Shown piece by piece: positions 53,481-62,524 of a stretch of 64,000 nt of DNA. Both the position numbers and the translations under genes were made by a program. The stretch's first letter is position 1, and each line of letters begins with the position of its first letter. The stretch is from Alkalibacterium sp049389645 (GTDB lineage: Bacteria > Bacillota > Bacilli > Lactobacillales > Carnobacteriaceae_A): NCBI RefSeq assembly GCF_049389645.1, contig NZ_CP186540.1, positions 2,232,001 through 2,296,000 on the forward strand. Direction: 5' to 3'. Below the pieces are notes generated by a model. It saw only the letters and a list, made by a program, of their open reading frames with translations, did not search any database and had not been told where the DNA came from.

Positions 53481-54419
53481 TTACTCATCATAAAATGCCT
53501 GATTCAGGGCCCTTACCCGTGTATTCATTGTCTTTTTAGTCAATTCACTGGCCGCGAAAAGGTCAAAGGAATGAAAAGCATTTTGTACACAGTGGGTCTG
53601 TACCTTGACTTCCGCTCGTTCTAGAGCTTTAGCTAGGAGTAACCCTTCATCTCTCAACGGATCATATTCACACACTTCAATGTAAGCAGTTGGCAGTCCA
53701 CTGAATGAGTCGGCTTCCATGGGGGAGGCATATTCATTGGGTAAGGAGAGTTCCTCTCTGATATAAAGCGACCACATCATTTTATTGAGTTTCACACTCC
53801 AATACGGAAATTCGTGCAGAGACTTTGAACGCATCCGGGCATCCGTTACGGGATAGATGAGAAACTGATAGAAAAAGGGGTGTAATCCTTGATTTCTGTA
53901 ATATAATGTGACATTACTGGCTAAAGTCGCACCCGAACTGTCTCCGCCGATCGCAATTTTGTCGGGATCGATACCAAGATAGTCAGTATGAGTCATTACC
54001 CACTCACTGGCTTTCAGTGCGTCAAAAAAGGGAGCTGGAAATGGATGCTGCGGTGACAGACGATAATCGACATCGATAACAATGGTATTCGTCCGCAAGG
54101 CATATTCTGCAGTCAACCGTTTGATATGTGGGGGACGGGTCAAAAAGTAGGAACTGCCGTAAAAATAAAGCAGGGCCGGTGATGCATCCTTAACTTTTTC
54201 AGGTGTGTAAATTATTAACGTGATCATGTCTCCGTCAGTGGTCGATAGCCGGATATGCTTTTCTTTTACGCCTTCAGGTAATGGAACCCTTTTACGAACT
54301 AGAGTAACCGTTCCGTTCAATATAGGTAAAACTAAAGGCGAGAGGAAAAGGGAAAACGGTTTGTACTTTTTCACGTCTTTATGTATCGAAAACTGGTTCA
54401 TAAGCATTCTCTTTTCCAT
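53481..54419 (-). CDS. Alpha/beta-hydrolase, hormone-sensitive-lipase-like esterase
   Basis: A 312-residue alpha/beta-hydrolase. The nucleophile elbow is GGDSSGA, the acid is probably in EVCEYDPLRDEG and the histidine in NAFHSFD. The HGGG oxyanion motif of the family is replaced by YFYGSSYF, so oxyanion-hole geometry may differ. DVDYRLSPQHPFPA is typical of the family. It may hydrolyse short-chain esters. The start is uncertain: ATG 54419, 54407 and 54401 are all possible, none with a strong ribosome site. A perfect hairpin lies 20 bases upstream. Confidence 0.8.
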   Translation of the reverse strand: MEKRMLMNQFSIHKDVKKYKPFSLFLSPLVLPILNGTVTLVRKRVPLPEGVKEKHIRLSTTDGDMITLIIYTPEKVKDASPALLYFYGSSYFLTRPPHIKRLTAEYALRTNTIVIDVDYRLSPQHPFPAPFFDALKASEWVMTHTDYLGIDPDKIAIGGDSSGATLASNVTLYYRNQGLHPFFYQFLIYPVTDARMRSKSLHEFPYWSVKLNKMMWSLYIREELSLPNEYASPMEADSFSGLPTAYIEVCEYDPLRDEGLLLAKALERAEVKVQTHCVQNAFHSFDLFAASELTKKTMNTRVRALNQAFYDE

Positions 54420-54755
54420 AGTGTAGTTAACAGAATAAAGTTTCCCTACCGATAGTTGAAGTAGGGAAACTAAAAGACTGAAAGGTTATTCGAGTTCGAT
54501 CACGTTGGTGATTCCAGAATTTTTTGCTGTAATACTTTTCAGTGAAATCGGTTTGGTGTTTAGTCAGTAATATGTTCCTTGTCTTTATATAAATTATTTA
54601 CTTTTAGTGTAACCTTATTCAAGGAATGGCTCAATTATTATGACTTTTAGTACTAATTCGTAATAAATTGTGAAAATAAGTTTTATAGCTTCTCTTTTAT
54701 ATGGCATATAGTGTATAATAACTATACTTATAAGAAAGAAAGGAGGTCAAGTGTT
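54420..54755. other. Divergent intergenic region
   Basis: It separates the esterase from the diguanylate cyclase gene. It contains the hairpin at 54440-54470 and the ribosome site AAAGGAGG of the cyclase gene. No gene is supported. Confidence 0.45.
54440..54470 (-). promoter_or_regulatory. Perfect hairpin just upstream of the esterase gene
   Basis: GTTTCCCTAC at 54440-54449 pairs with GTAGGGAAAC at 54461-54470 around an 11-base loop. On the minus strand it is followed by TTTATT and then, about 20 bases on, the esterase start. It could be an attenuator in the leader or an operator. Confidence 0.5.
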
Positions 54756-56111
54756 GTGAAAAGGTGGACGATATCGGTTGTTGTGGCATTTTTAGCAGCT
54801 CTACTTTTATATATACCTGTTAACAATTTACATATTCAGGACAACGAACAACGATATGAAGATACCCGAATGCAGGCCAGTCATCATTTGAACTTCATCC
54901 GTGATGATATTCAAGCCCAATTGGATAGTAGTTTGTATTATGCGGACTTTTTTGAAATGATTGTCAGTCAGGATCCTGACGTTACAGAAAAAGAACTGCG
55001 AGCATACAGTGATTTTATTATTGAGCGTAATTCACTAGTTGATAGTGTCAGTTTAGCGAAAGATGGTATTATTCATTTTGTTTATCCCTTAGAGGGAAAC
55101 GAAGAAGCCCTTGGGTACAACTTGCTGGAGGAGCCGGACCGCAAAAGATATCTCGAAGAAGCGATAATAAAGAGAAAGGCGGTGGCGCAAGGTCCAGTTG
55201 AAGCGGTTCAGGGTGGGATGAAAATATTCAATCGCAAACCCGTGTTTATTGAATCAGACAACACAGAAGAAGTTTGGGGATTCGCTAGTGTAACGATCGA
55301 TTTCGATCATTTAGTAGAAACTAGTCTTTTGTCGAATGATTTGCCCGGATATAAATATGCAATCAAAGTTGAATCTGATCGGTCACAACCTGTTTTCTGG
55401 GGAGAAGAAGGAGTCTTCGAGTCTGAAGCTGTTACAGCCTCAATTTCATTGCCAGAAAACAATTGGACGATTGCACTCATTCCGGCAGATGGCTGGAATA
55501 GAAACATATATTACCATAGTGTGGAAACCCTCATCTTTTATGTATTTATCCTGATTATTTTCAAACTGGTATTGTTCTTTGTTCATCAATATTTTACCAA
55601 GAGAGAATTATCACGAATCGATGCCTTAACATGTTTACTGAATAAAAAAACATTTGAACAGTCTGTAAAAAATGTGTTGAGATATTCAACAAAGAAAAAT
55701 GGGCTCTTACTGATCGATTTTAATGATTTTAAACTGATCAACGATACACATGGTCATTTAGTCGGGGATAAAGTCTTAGCCATAACAGCAGAACGATTAT
55801 TGCACACCTTGAAGAAAACTGATTTGATTGGACGCATTGGTGGAGACGAGATTATGATCCTAGTTAAGGATATGGAATCTGAGAAAGAACTGGAAACAAT
55901 AAAAGACCGTGTAATCGAGCGGATAGAAAAACCAATTTTATATAATGACAAGATCATTCATCCCTCTATATCGGTGGGTCACACCTTGATCAGTCATCTG
56001 CTGCCGTTCAATCATCTCTATGAAATCGTAGATAAAAAAATGTATAGAGACAAAACGACTAAAAAAGTAATAGCCACATCACCGTTTGAACAACCAGAAC
56101 TGGAATCTTGA
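54756..56111 (+). CDS. Membrane sensor diguanylate cyclase (CHASE-like plus GGDEF)
   Basis: A 451-residue protein with an N-terminal span (about 4-24), an extracellular CHASE-like sensor region, a second span near 255-280 and a C-terminal GGDEF domain (about 285-440). The active-site motif reads GGDEI at about 362-366 rather than GGDEF/GGEEF, a mild change. It is predicted to make cyclic di-GMP in response to an outside signal. The start is GTG 54756, nine bases after AGGAGG. No cyclic-di-GMP effector or EAL phosphodiesterase is nearby. Confidence 0.82.
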   Translation: MKRWTISVVVAFLAALLLYIPVNNLHIQDNEQRYEDTRMQASHHLNFIRDDIQAQLDSSLYYADFFEMIVSQDPDVTEKELRAYSDFIIERNSLVDSVSLAKDGIIHFVYPLEGNEEALGYNLLEEPDRKRYLEEAIIKRKAVAQGPVEAVQGGMKIFNRKPVFIESDNTEEVWGFASVTIDFDHLVETSLLSNDLPGYKYAIKVESDRSQPVFWGEEGVFESEAVTASISLPENNWTIALIPADGWNRNIYYHSVETLIFYVFILIIFKLVLFFVHQYFTKRELSRIDALTCLLNKKTFEQSVKNVLRYSTKKNGLLLIDFNDFKLINDTHGHLVGDKVLAITAERLLHTLKKTDLIGRIGGDEIMILVKDMESEKELETIKDRVIERIEKPILYNDKIIHPSISVGHTLISHLLPFNHLYEIVDKKMYRDKTTKKVIATSPFEQPELES

Positions 56112-56257
56112 ACGGAAGTGAAGTCATGGATAAGTGGGAGACTAAATACTCAGTGTTAATTCTGATTGTTTAGAAAAACTCCATTTATTATGGCTTTTTT
56201 GGCGTGTCACGGGGATGATTGATTATAAAGATTAAAAACAAGGGATGACGGCTAGTT

Positions 56258-57471
56258 ATGAAGAAGAAGGAACTGGCATTTTATTATGGCTGGGTAATTG
56301 TTGCGGTTGGTGTTTTAAGTGTATTCTTCTCTTCGCTGGGACAAACATTTTCAGTTTCCATTTTTATAGATTTCTATATGAAAGAATTTGGATAGAGTCG
56401 GAGTCAGATCTCTAGTTTTTATTCCATTGCTACTTTAATTTCCGGTTTATCCATGCCCTTTGTGGGGGACATCATTGATAAACAAGGGCCCCTTGGATGA
56501 TCCTGATCGGTTTTCTGTTCATTCGAATGTTTGGACAAGGATCGTTGACATTGATTCCTTCCGTTATAATTCCTCAGTGGTTCGAGAAAAAACGGATAAG
56601 GGCATTATCTCTGATTTCAATAGGTGGCGTCGTAGGTTAAGCGCTAGTTCCGCCACTCAATAACTTTTTGATTCAAACGTACGGATTATCAATGGCTTGG
56701 CTTTTTTGGGCAGGGTTGATGTTAACGATCATGTTGCCTGCCGCAGCTTTATTGATTCGTAATCGTCCAGAAGACATGGGCTTGCAGCTTGACGGAGTGA
56801 AGCCTTTTAAATCTGATGAAACACAGGTCTCTTCTAATAAAGAGATAACAAAAAAAGAAAAGTTGAAATCGTGGACGCTACAAGAAGCAAAAAAAACACG
56901 TACGTTCTGGTTTTTAATGTATTCATCAGTGGTTCCTGCACTTGTCAACACAGCAATGGTCTTTCATATGGTCTCGATCATTTCTGAAAAAGGACACAAC
57001 ACAGCTTTTGCTGCGTATCTGCTTAGTACCATCGCTTTGGTTCAAATGGGAATGACTTTTGTGGCCGGTTTTGTTTTAGAGAAAGTGAAAGTTAATATTG
57101 TGAAAGCTTGGAGTTACATCCTATACGTCGTTGTTATTTAACTGCTTGCTTATGTTGAACAGGCATCGTTATTAATAGTCTATGCTGTTCTCCAAGGGAT
57201 ATTTATTGCCTTTAATGGAGTATCGACTAACATTATCTGGGCGGATTACTACGGACATGCGCACTTAGGTAAAATAAGAGGAGTCGCTATGTCAGCCATG
57301 GTGATCGGGTCAGCTTTGGGTCCACTTCCTTATGGGATCGCTTTTGATGTATTGGGTGGGTATAAAGAAATACTACTCGCGTCATTGATACTACCGATAC
57401 TTGCTAGTATCGCGATGTTTATTTCTCCTGCACCAACTATCGCAGATAAAAAAGCCTTGGGAACTGAATAA
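56258..57471 (+). pseudogene. Decayed MFS transporter gene (oxalate/formate antiporter-like)
   Basis: Reading from ATG 56258 (MKKKELAFYYGWVIVAVGV) gives an MFS start of the OFA type. A TAG at 56393 interrupts it, a frameshift follows in the GPRW region near 56485-56494, and TAA codons break the new frame at 56638 and 57139. Between these, long clear membrane segments remain (for example SMAWLFWAGLMLTIMLPAAALL and the ending after 57142). No single frame gives a full transporter. It is related in type to the intact gene at 37605. Confidence 0.88.
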
Positions 57472-57541
57472 ATAGATTGTAATAACGGAAGCTCTTATAC
57501 GAAATGTCGGATAAAAGCTTTTTAAATCTTTTTTTTTGAAT

Positions 57542-57558
57542 TATGAACGTCATTCATA
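57542..57558 (+). promoter_or_regulatory. Inverted repeat upstream of the SDR gene
   Basis: TATGAA at 57542-57547 and TTCATA at 57553-57558 form a 6-5-6 inverted repeat about 44 bases before the SDR start. The size fits a MarR- or TetR-type operator, but no regulator gene is adjacent. Confidence 0.35.
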
Positions 57559-57601
57559 GTAATCTTAAGAAGTAGATTATTTTATTGAAAGGAGATCAAA
57601 C

Positions 57602-58339
57602 ATGAAATTAAAAAACAGAGTTGCAATTGTTTTTGGTGGGACATCTGGAATCGGAGAAGCAACGGCTATGGCTTATGCGAACGAAGGGGCCAAAGTTGTT
57701 GTGAGTGGCCGTAAAGAAGAAGATGGGGACCGAATCGTTAAGGCAATCAAAGCTAACGGTCAGGAAGCGGTATTTGCAAAAGCCGACGTGACACAAGCCG
57801 TTGAAATAAAAACCGTTGTCGATAAAGCAATCAAAGCTTTTGGGCATATTGACATCTTGTATAATGGCGCCGGGATTCATGATAATTACAAAACGGCGGT
57901 AGAAATGGAAGAAGACGAGTACGATAAATTAATGGAGGTGAATGTGAAAGGTCCTTATTTAGCAACAAAAGCGATCTTGCCTCACTTCATAGAACAAGGC
58001 CACGGAACGATCGTCAATGTCGGTTCACAAGCGACGCATGTGGCTGGACCCGGGGGATCTGCTTACGTCACATCCAAGCATGCACTGGAAGGCTTCACGA
58101 AGCAGTTAGCCTATGATTTTGGTGGGAAAGGAATCAAAGCCAATCTGATTGCGCCAGGATTTATTGAGACGCCAATGACGGAAGGAATCGAAGACGAACG
58201 TCTAAAAGATATCCCCGCGAAACGAGCAGGTAAACCGGAGGAAGTTGCTGCACTAGCCGTTTTTCTCGCTTCAGAAGATTCTAACTATATGCACGGATCC
58301 ACTGTCACCATGGACGGCGGCTGGGTCGTTGGAAGATAA
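57602..58339 (+). CDS. Short-chain dehydrogenase/reductase (FabG-like)
   Basis: A 245-residue classical SDR. FGGTSGIGEA is the cofactor loop, followed by VVVSGRKEE (an arginine suggesting NADP), LYNGAGIHD, and the Ser-Tyr-Lys catalytic residues in NVGSQATHVAGPGGSAYVTSKHA. The C-terminal SNYMHGSTVTMDGGW is the usual end. It resembles glucose or general alcohol dehydrogenases of the family; the substrate is unknown. AAAGGAG precedes the ATG. It lies just after the decayed MFS gene. Confidence 0.87.
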   Translation: MKLKNRVAIVFGGTSGIGEATAMAYANEGAKVVVSGRKEEDGDRIVKAIKANGQEAVFAKADVTQAVEIKTVVDKAIKAFGHIDILYNGAGIHDNYKTAVEMEEDEYDKLMEVNVKGPYLATKAILPHFIEQGHGTIVNVGSQATHVAGPGGSAYVTSKHALEGFTKQLAYDFGGKGIKANLIAPGFIETPMTEGIEDERLKDIPAKRAGKPEEVAALAVFLASEDSNYMHGSTVTMDGGWVVGR

Positions 58340-59198
58340 GGAAATGACTATTTGTTGATTTTTGGATAGGGAGAAACTGACTTCGGTCAGTTTCTACAAC
58401 TTTTGAAAGCTTCATAGGGACGCTACTCGCCACGGAGTGCGAGTAGGCTCATTATCTAGTGTGGGGTTGTGCCTTGTTATAGTTACTGTGATGAATTAGT
58501 GCCAACTCGATGACTGGATTTTTTGAGTAAGGTGTTGGGTGTTGGCTTAGTAGCTGCTCAGTGCGGATACCTTTATGAGCAGACACTAAGCCGTCAATAA
58601 GTGCATGCTCATCCTATAATAGTTACCGGTCAAGTGATCTTAACTTTTGAGCGGTCACTAAAGAGCCCTACCAGGACCTACTCGCCAGTCAGTAAACTTT
58701 GAGTGGGTATTAGCAGGTGTAATTAGTCACTGCTCAGTGTTTAGTTGCTTGTGAGCGGGCACTGGATCTCAAGTTAAAGGGTAACTCCGAACCACGTATC
58801 TTACCAGTGGTCACTTAATAATTCACTAGGGATTACTCACACAACAAAGGCTCATCAGTGGTAACTGATTTTCATTAAAATAGTTGTTTTGAAGAAAGTC
58901 TTCAATATTACTCACAAATAATTTCTGTTTGATGAATAGAAATGGAAGTAGTAGAAGTATAAAACAAAGGCTCAGTATATTTTCTGTGGATCAAACTTTC
59001 AATAAATAAAATACGACAAAATCAATGTTAGAAATCACAGTGTTTACAGAAATAATTATTTTACCTGAACTCGAAAAAAATGTGCAATCAAACATAAACC
59101 AGTTGATAAATTTATATTATATTTTAAATAAAGCTTTATTTATGTTGCTTTATTTGTTAAACTATTCACATAGAAAACAAAATAGGAGAGATCAAATT
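58340..59198. other. Gene-free island with a TGAGC/CTGCTCAGTG vocabulary
   Basis: Nearly 860 bases without a supported gene. CTACTCGCCA occurs twice (58423-58432, 58678-58687), CTGCTCAGTG twice (58554-58563, 58730-58739), and variants of TGAGCGGTCACTAA three times (58576-58589, 58648-58661, 58752-58765). A UUCG-tetraloop hairpin at 58372-58395 and a smaller one at 58423-58446 are present. The region upstream of 59199 is AT-rich, with AGGAGAG before the ATG. Confidence 0.6.
58372..58405 (+). terminator. Terminator-like hairpin with UUCG tetraloop
   Basis: AGAAACTGAC at 58372-58381 pairs with GTCAGTTTCT at 58386-58395 around TTCG, a very stable loop. The following ACAACTTTTG is only mildly T-rich. 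It probably ends the SDR transcript. Confidence 0.6.
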
Positions 59199-59684
59199 AT
59201 GAAAAAAGTTATGTCTGCTTTACGCTTTATATTTAAAAATGGTGAGACTATGACAGTTAAACGCGATCAAATCGGTGATTTATGGATCAAACAAGTTACA
59301 ACAAGCTTTGGTCGAATTGGAGACGGCGATTTTCAGGAAATTCACCCATGTGAATCTTTGAAAATTGAAATCAACAAAGAAGCCGATCGTGTCAATTCCA
59401 ACGATATCAATAAAGGTGGATTAGAAGCGGGAATGTTTGCCCGTATCAAAAAATTCCAGGATATTGAAAAAATGGATATTTTATATCGCGATACTAAAAG
59501 TGGCGAAAAACTTATGGAGGTAGAGAGAGATACTATCTATTTCCCTTACAAAGCGCTTGATACTGATGGTCAAGACAATGCCTATCAAACTTCTGCATTA
59601 TTGAAAGAAGTGCTTTATATTGTGATCGATCCCAAGCAAACTGTTGAAGAGGTCTATCCTCAACTGCGTGCTGCTCAATCTTAA
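59199..59684 (+). CDS. Unknown 161-residue protein
   Basis: I do not recognise a family. The predicted protein is soluble and charged, without a membrane segment or signal peptide. It opens MKKVMSALRFIFKNGET and contains FGRIGDGDFQEIHPCESLKIEI and a DILYRDTKSGEKLMEVERDTIYFPY stretch, with alternating beta-strand-like segments. One cysteine is present. The ATG at 59199 is supported by AGGAGAG ten bases upstream; longer starts have no ribosome site. A strong terminator follows. Codon use looks ordinary, so a real gene. Confidence 0.75.
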   Translation: MKKVMSALRFIFKNGETMTVKRDQIGDLWIKQVTTSFGRIGDGDFQEIHPCESLKIEINKEADRVNSNDINKGGLEAGMFARIKKFQDIEKMDILYRDTKSGEKLMEVERDTIYFPYKALDTDGQDNAYQTSALLKEVLYIVIDPKQTVEEVYPQLRAAQS

Positions 59685-59699
59685 TATGTTCCCTTACCT

Positions 59700-59738
59700 C
59701 AGCCAGATGGATAACCCCCATCTGGCTGTTTTTTTTTT
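59700..59738 (+). terminator. Intrinsic terminator
   Basis: CAGCCAGATGG at 59700-59710 pairs with CCATCTGGCTG at 59718-59728, followed by a run of more than ten T. It ends the unknown-protein gene. Confidence 0.92.
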
Positions 59739-59805
59739 TGCATTAAAAATTGTTTTTCAATTCACCAATCGGTACAATAAGAAGGAAGACTGAAGGAGGA
59801 TAACG

Positions 59806-60915
59806 ATGAACAATCAAAAATATGCGCAAACATTTTCATTTAATAATGGATTAACTTTAAAGAACCGCTTTTTGATGGCTCCAATGACAACTAAAATGAG
59901 TTTTTATGATGGGGTCATTACCGAAGACGAAAAGCGTTATTATCATATGAGAAGTAAAGAGGTTGGAGCGGTGATCACTGCAGCAGCCAATGTTTCGGAA
60001 AACGGTAAAGGGTGGGAAGGTGAGCTGGGTGTTTATGATGACAAGCATTTAGCCGGTTTAAGCGAACTTGCCTCTTCGATCAAAGTGAATGGGACGAAAG
60101 CTATCCTGCAACTTTATCACGGAGGTCGTATGACACAGTCCTCTGTTTTAAAAGGGGTTCAGCCTGTTGCCCCAAGTTCAGTAAGAGCATTAAGAACTAA
60201 TTCTGAAGTGCCTAGAGAATTGAAAGATGAAGAGATTCTACAAATTATCGAGGATTTCAAAGTAGCCACAGTCCGAGCAATCAAAGCCGGATTTGATGGT
60301 GTTGAGCTTCACGGAGCGAATACGTATCTTATTCAACAGTTTTTCTCACCGCATTCAAATCGTCGTACAGACCAGTGGGGAGGGAGTTTGGAGAACCGCT
60401 ATACCTTTATAGATAAACTGTTAGATGCCGTGTCGGATGCTGCTAAAAAAGAAGCAAGCGAACCGTTCATTGTCGGCTATCGTTTCTCTCCAGAAGAAAT
60501 AGAAGAGCCGGGTATCCGTTTCAACGAAACCCTCTTTTTAATTGAAAAATTATGTAATAAACCTTTGGACTATCTCCATGTGTCATTAAGGAAATTTGAT
60601 CAAGTCTCACAACATGATACTTATCAGGATAAACCGATGATCACTTATTTGCATGAGCAGATAAATGGTCGTATCCCATTTATAGCTGTGGGAGACGTCA
60701 GAACCGGAGAAGATGCAGAAACCGTGTTACAAGACAGTGAACTTGTTGCCGTGGGACGTGTCTTATTGGCCGATCCTAATTGGGTTTCAAAAGTTACTGC
60801 CGGTAAAGAGGATTCGATCAGATATGATGTGGCAGAAGAAGAACGAGAGCTGTTAGGTTTGACGAATGGTGTCTGGGGATTTATGCATGGCATGATGCCG
60901 GATCGTTTAAAATAA
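59806..60915 (+). CDS. NADH:flavin oxidoreductase (Old Yellow Enzyme family)
   Basis: A 369-residue FMN-dependent TIM-barrel enzyme. KNRFLMAPMTTKMS is the N-terminal FMN strand, LQLYHGGRM and GVELHGANTYLIQQFFSPHSNRR hold substrate and FMN-binding residues, and IAVGDVRTGEDAE and VAVGRVLLADPNWV bind the FMN phosphate. These enzymes reduce C=C bonds of unsaturated carbonyl compounds. The physiological substrate is unknown. GGAGGA precedes the ATG. It is a one-domain form without an iron-sulfur cluster, like YqjM or the LAB NemA-like enzymes. Confidence 0.88.
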   Translation: MNNQKYAQTFSFNNGLTLKNRFLMAPMTTKMSFYDGVITEDEKRYYHMRSKEVGAVITAAANVSENGKGWEGELGVYDDKHLAGLSELASSIKVNGTKAILQLYHGGRMTQSSVLKGVQPVAPSSVRALRTNSEVPRELKDEEILQIIEDFKVATVRAIKAGFDGVELHGANTYLIQQFFSPHSNRRTDQWGGSLENRYTFIDKLLDAVSDAAKKEASEPFIVGYRFSPEEIEEPGIRFNETLFLIEKLCNKPLDYLHVSLRKFDQVSQHDTYQDKPMITYLHEQINGRIPFIAVGDVRTGEDAETVLQDSELVAVGRVLLADPNWVSKVTAGKEDSIRYDVAEEERELLGLTNGVWGFMHGMMPDRLK

Positions 60916-60956
60916 GGATAGTGTCTTGAAGCAGACCTTAGGGATGGGATGAAATA

Positions 60957-61364
60957 TTGAGAGAAATGTATTATAAGTTTGAGGAGTTCATTGATTACTT
61001 CCTTTTTGGTCTGGTCACATCGTCGATTAGTATTCTGTCTTTTTACGTGTTGAACGAAATCGTCGGTTGGCATTATTTGGTAGCAAATATAGTGGCTGTA
61101 ATTCTATCGATCCTGTTTTCCTATACTGTGAATAAACGGTATGTATTTAAAACGCACACAAAAACACGAAAAGCCTTTGTAAAAGAATTTGTCTTTTTTG
61201 TTTTATTCCGTTCAACAGGGGCAGCGGCTGATATGCTTGGTTTATTTGTCATGGTCAGTTTTTTTAGTTTCGATCCTACCTTGTCAAAGATAGGTGTTGG
61301 AACAGTAATTGCTTCTAGCAACTATTTTGTCAGTCGTATACTCATCTTCAAAAATATCGAATAA
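60957..61364 (+). CDS. GtrA-like four-span membrane protein
   Basis: A 135-residue protein with four predicted spans and a FSYTVNKRYVFKTH segment, the hallmark of GtrA proteins, which translocate or bind polyprenyl-linked sugars. It stands between an OYE gene and pncA without a glycosyltransferase neighbour, unlike the GtrA domain fused at 46623. The start is TTG 60957 or ATG 60966; GGGATGGGATG lies upstream. The partner glycosyltransferase could be encoded elsewhere. Confidence 0.78.
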   Translation: MREMYYKFEEFIDYFLFGLVTSSISILSFYVLNEIVGWHYLVANIVAVILSILFSYTVNKRYVFKTHTKTRKAFVKEFVFFVLFRSTGAAADMLGLFVMVSFFSFDPTLSKIGVGTVIASSNYFVSRILIFKNIE

Positions 61365-61382
61365 GAGGAAAGGAAGAGGATA

Positions 61383-61931
61383 ATGAGAAAAGCATTGATC
61401 AACATCGATTATACCAATGATTTTGTGGCTGCAGATGGTGCCTTGACCTGTGGCGAACCGGGACAAGCGGTGCACGACAAAGTGTTGTCATTAACGAAAG
61501 AGTTTTATGAAGCCGGAGAATTTGTCGCGTTTGCGATCGATAAGCATACGGAAAATGATCCCTATCATCCGGAAACCGACTTGTTTCCACCTCATAACAT
61601 TGAAGAGACAGAAGGCCGATCACTATACGGTGATTTAGAAGCCTACTATCAGGAAATCAAAGCGGCCAAGACCGTGTATTATACAGACAAGACACGGTAC
61701 AGTGCCTTTAATGGCACAGACTTGGAAACCAAATTAAGAGAACGGGACATCACAGAAGTTCATCTCATTGGCGTCTGCACGGATATTTGTGTGTTGCATA
61801 CGGCAATGGATGCTTATAATAAAGGCTTTTCAATTGTCGTCTATAAAGATGCAGTGGCCAGTTTTAATCAAGTGGGTCATGACTGGGCATTAGGGCATTT
61901 TAAAGATACCCTGGGGGCAAGAATAGTTTGA
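61383..61931 (+). CDS. pncA: Nicotinamidase (isochorismatase family)
   Basis: A 182-residue isochorismatase-fold enzyme. Catalytic triad D9, K103 and C136 (in VCTDICVLHT) and likely metal ligands D53, E64 and H71 fall at the positions known for the pneumococcal nicotinamidase. The overall pattern, SIDYTxDFVA-like start, PPHN, GRSLYGDL and KTRYSAFNGTDL, is closely alike. It converts nicotinamide to nicotinate in NAD salvage. GAGGAAAGG precedes the ATG. The preceding gtrA-like gene ends 18 bases upstream. Confidence 0.92.
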   Translation: MRKALINIDYTNDFVAADGALTCGEPGQAVHDKVLSLTKEFYEAGEFVAFAIDKHTENDPYHPETDLFPPHNIEETEGRSLYGDLEAYYQEIKAAKTVYYTDKTRYSAFNGTDLETKLRERDITEVHLIGVCTDICVLHTAMDAYNKGFSIVVYKDAVASFNQVGHDWALGHFKDTLGARIV

Positions 61932-61954
61932 AGCATAGATAAAGATGAATAAGA

Positions 61955-62000
61955 AAAACTCTCCTAAAATCCGTTAGAGGATTTTAGGAGAGTTTTATTT
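61955..62000. terminator. Bidirectional terminator
   Basis: AAAACTCTCCTAAAAT at 61955-61970 pairs perfectly with ATTTTAGGAGAGTTTT at 61981-61996; T runs follow on both strands. It serves pncA and the convergent minus-strand gene. Confidence 0.93.
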
Positions 62001-62002
62001 TT

Positions 62003-62524
62003 TTAACTAAACTGTATATAAATATCCAAATCAAAGGGTTCATCATATTCCACGATGCATTCCTTATCTTTATCATAATGCTTAGAAGGGCCACCCTTGA
62101 TATAAGCGAATGCCGTAAGAATAGTGGTCTGTAAATAATGTTGAACTTCTTTACTAAACGCTTCGGGTAGTTGCCCTAAATTAGTATCTTCTATATACAA
62201 ATCAAAATCCTCATCAGAAGTAGGGATCAGTTGTACCTCTTGGGTTCGGAAACTCTCATATTCATATATTTTTTCCTTGACTTCCATAATATCCTTGTCT
62301 TTTTTACCAGCATAATATCGGTTGGCTAGATCATTTTTAATTATGCATTTTGCGATCGTATCAATGGTTTCTTGATTTGATGATATGTCTTGAGCTTGGA
62401 AAAAATGTTTATATTGAATAGATATTGTCCGAGTTATTTTCTTTTTTGGTTTCGTACTTAAAAATTTGTTTGAGTGCGTTGCATGGTTTTTTACAAAAAA
62501 TTTGAGGTTTTCATAAAAGCTCAA
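62003..62524 (-). CDS. Unknown 173-residue protein
   Basis: I do not recognise a family. The protein is soluble and charged, beginning SFYENLKFFVKNHATHSNKFL, with an ISIQYKHFFQ segment, two cysteines, and an acidic C-terminus (EYDEPFDLDIYIQF). No signal peptide or membrane span. It starts with TTG at 62524, seven bases after AGGAGG; longer starts run into that site. It is transcribed alone on the minus strand and closed by the bidirectional terminator. The ribosome site and terminator support a real gene. Confidence 0.68.
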   Translation of the reverse strand: MSFYENLKFFVKNHATHSNKFLSTKPKKKITRTISIQYKHFFQAQDISSNQETIDTIAKCIIKNDLANRYYAGKKDKDIMEVKEKIYEYESFRTQEVQLIPTSDEDFDLYIEDTNLGQLPEAFSKEVQHYLQTTILTAFAYIKGGPSKHYDKDKECIVEYDEPFDLDIYIQFS

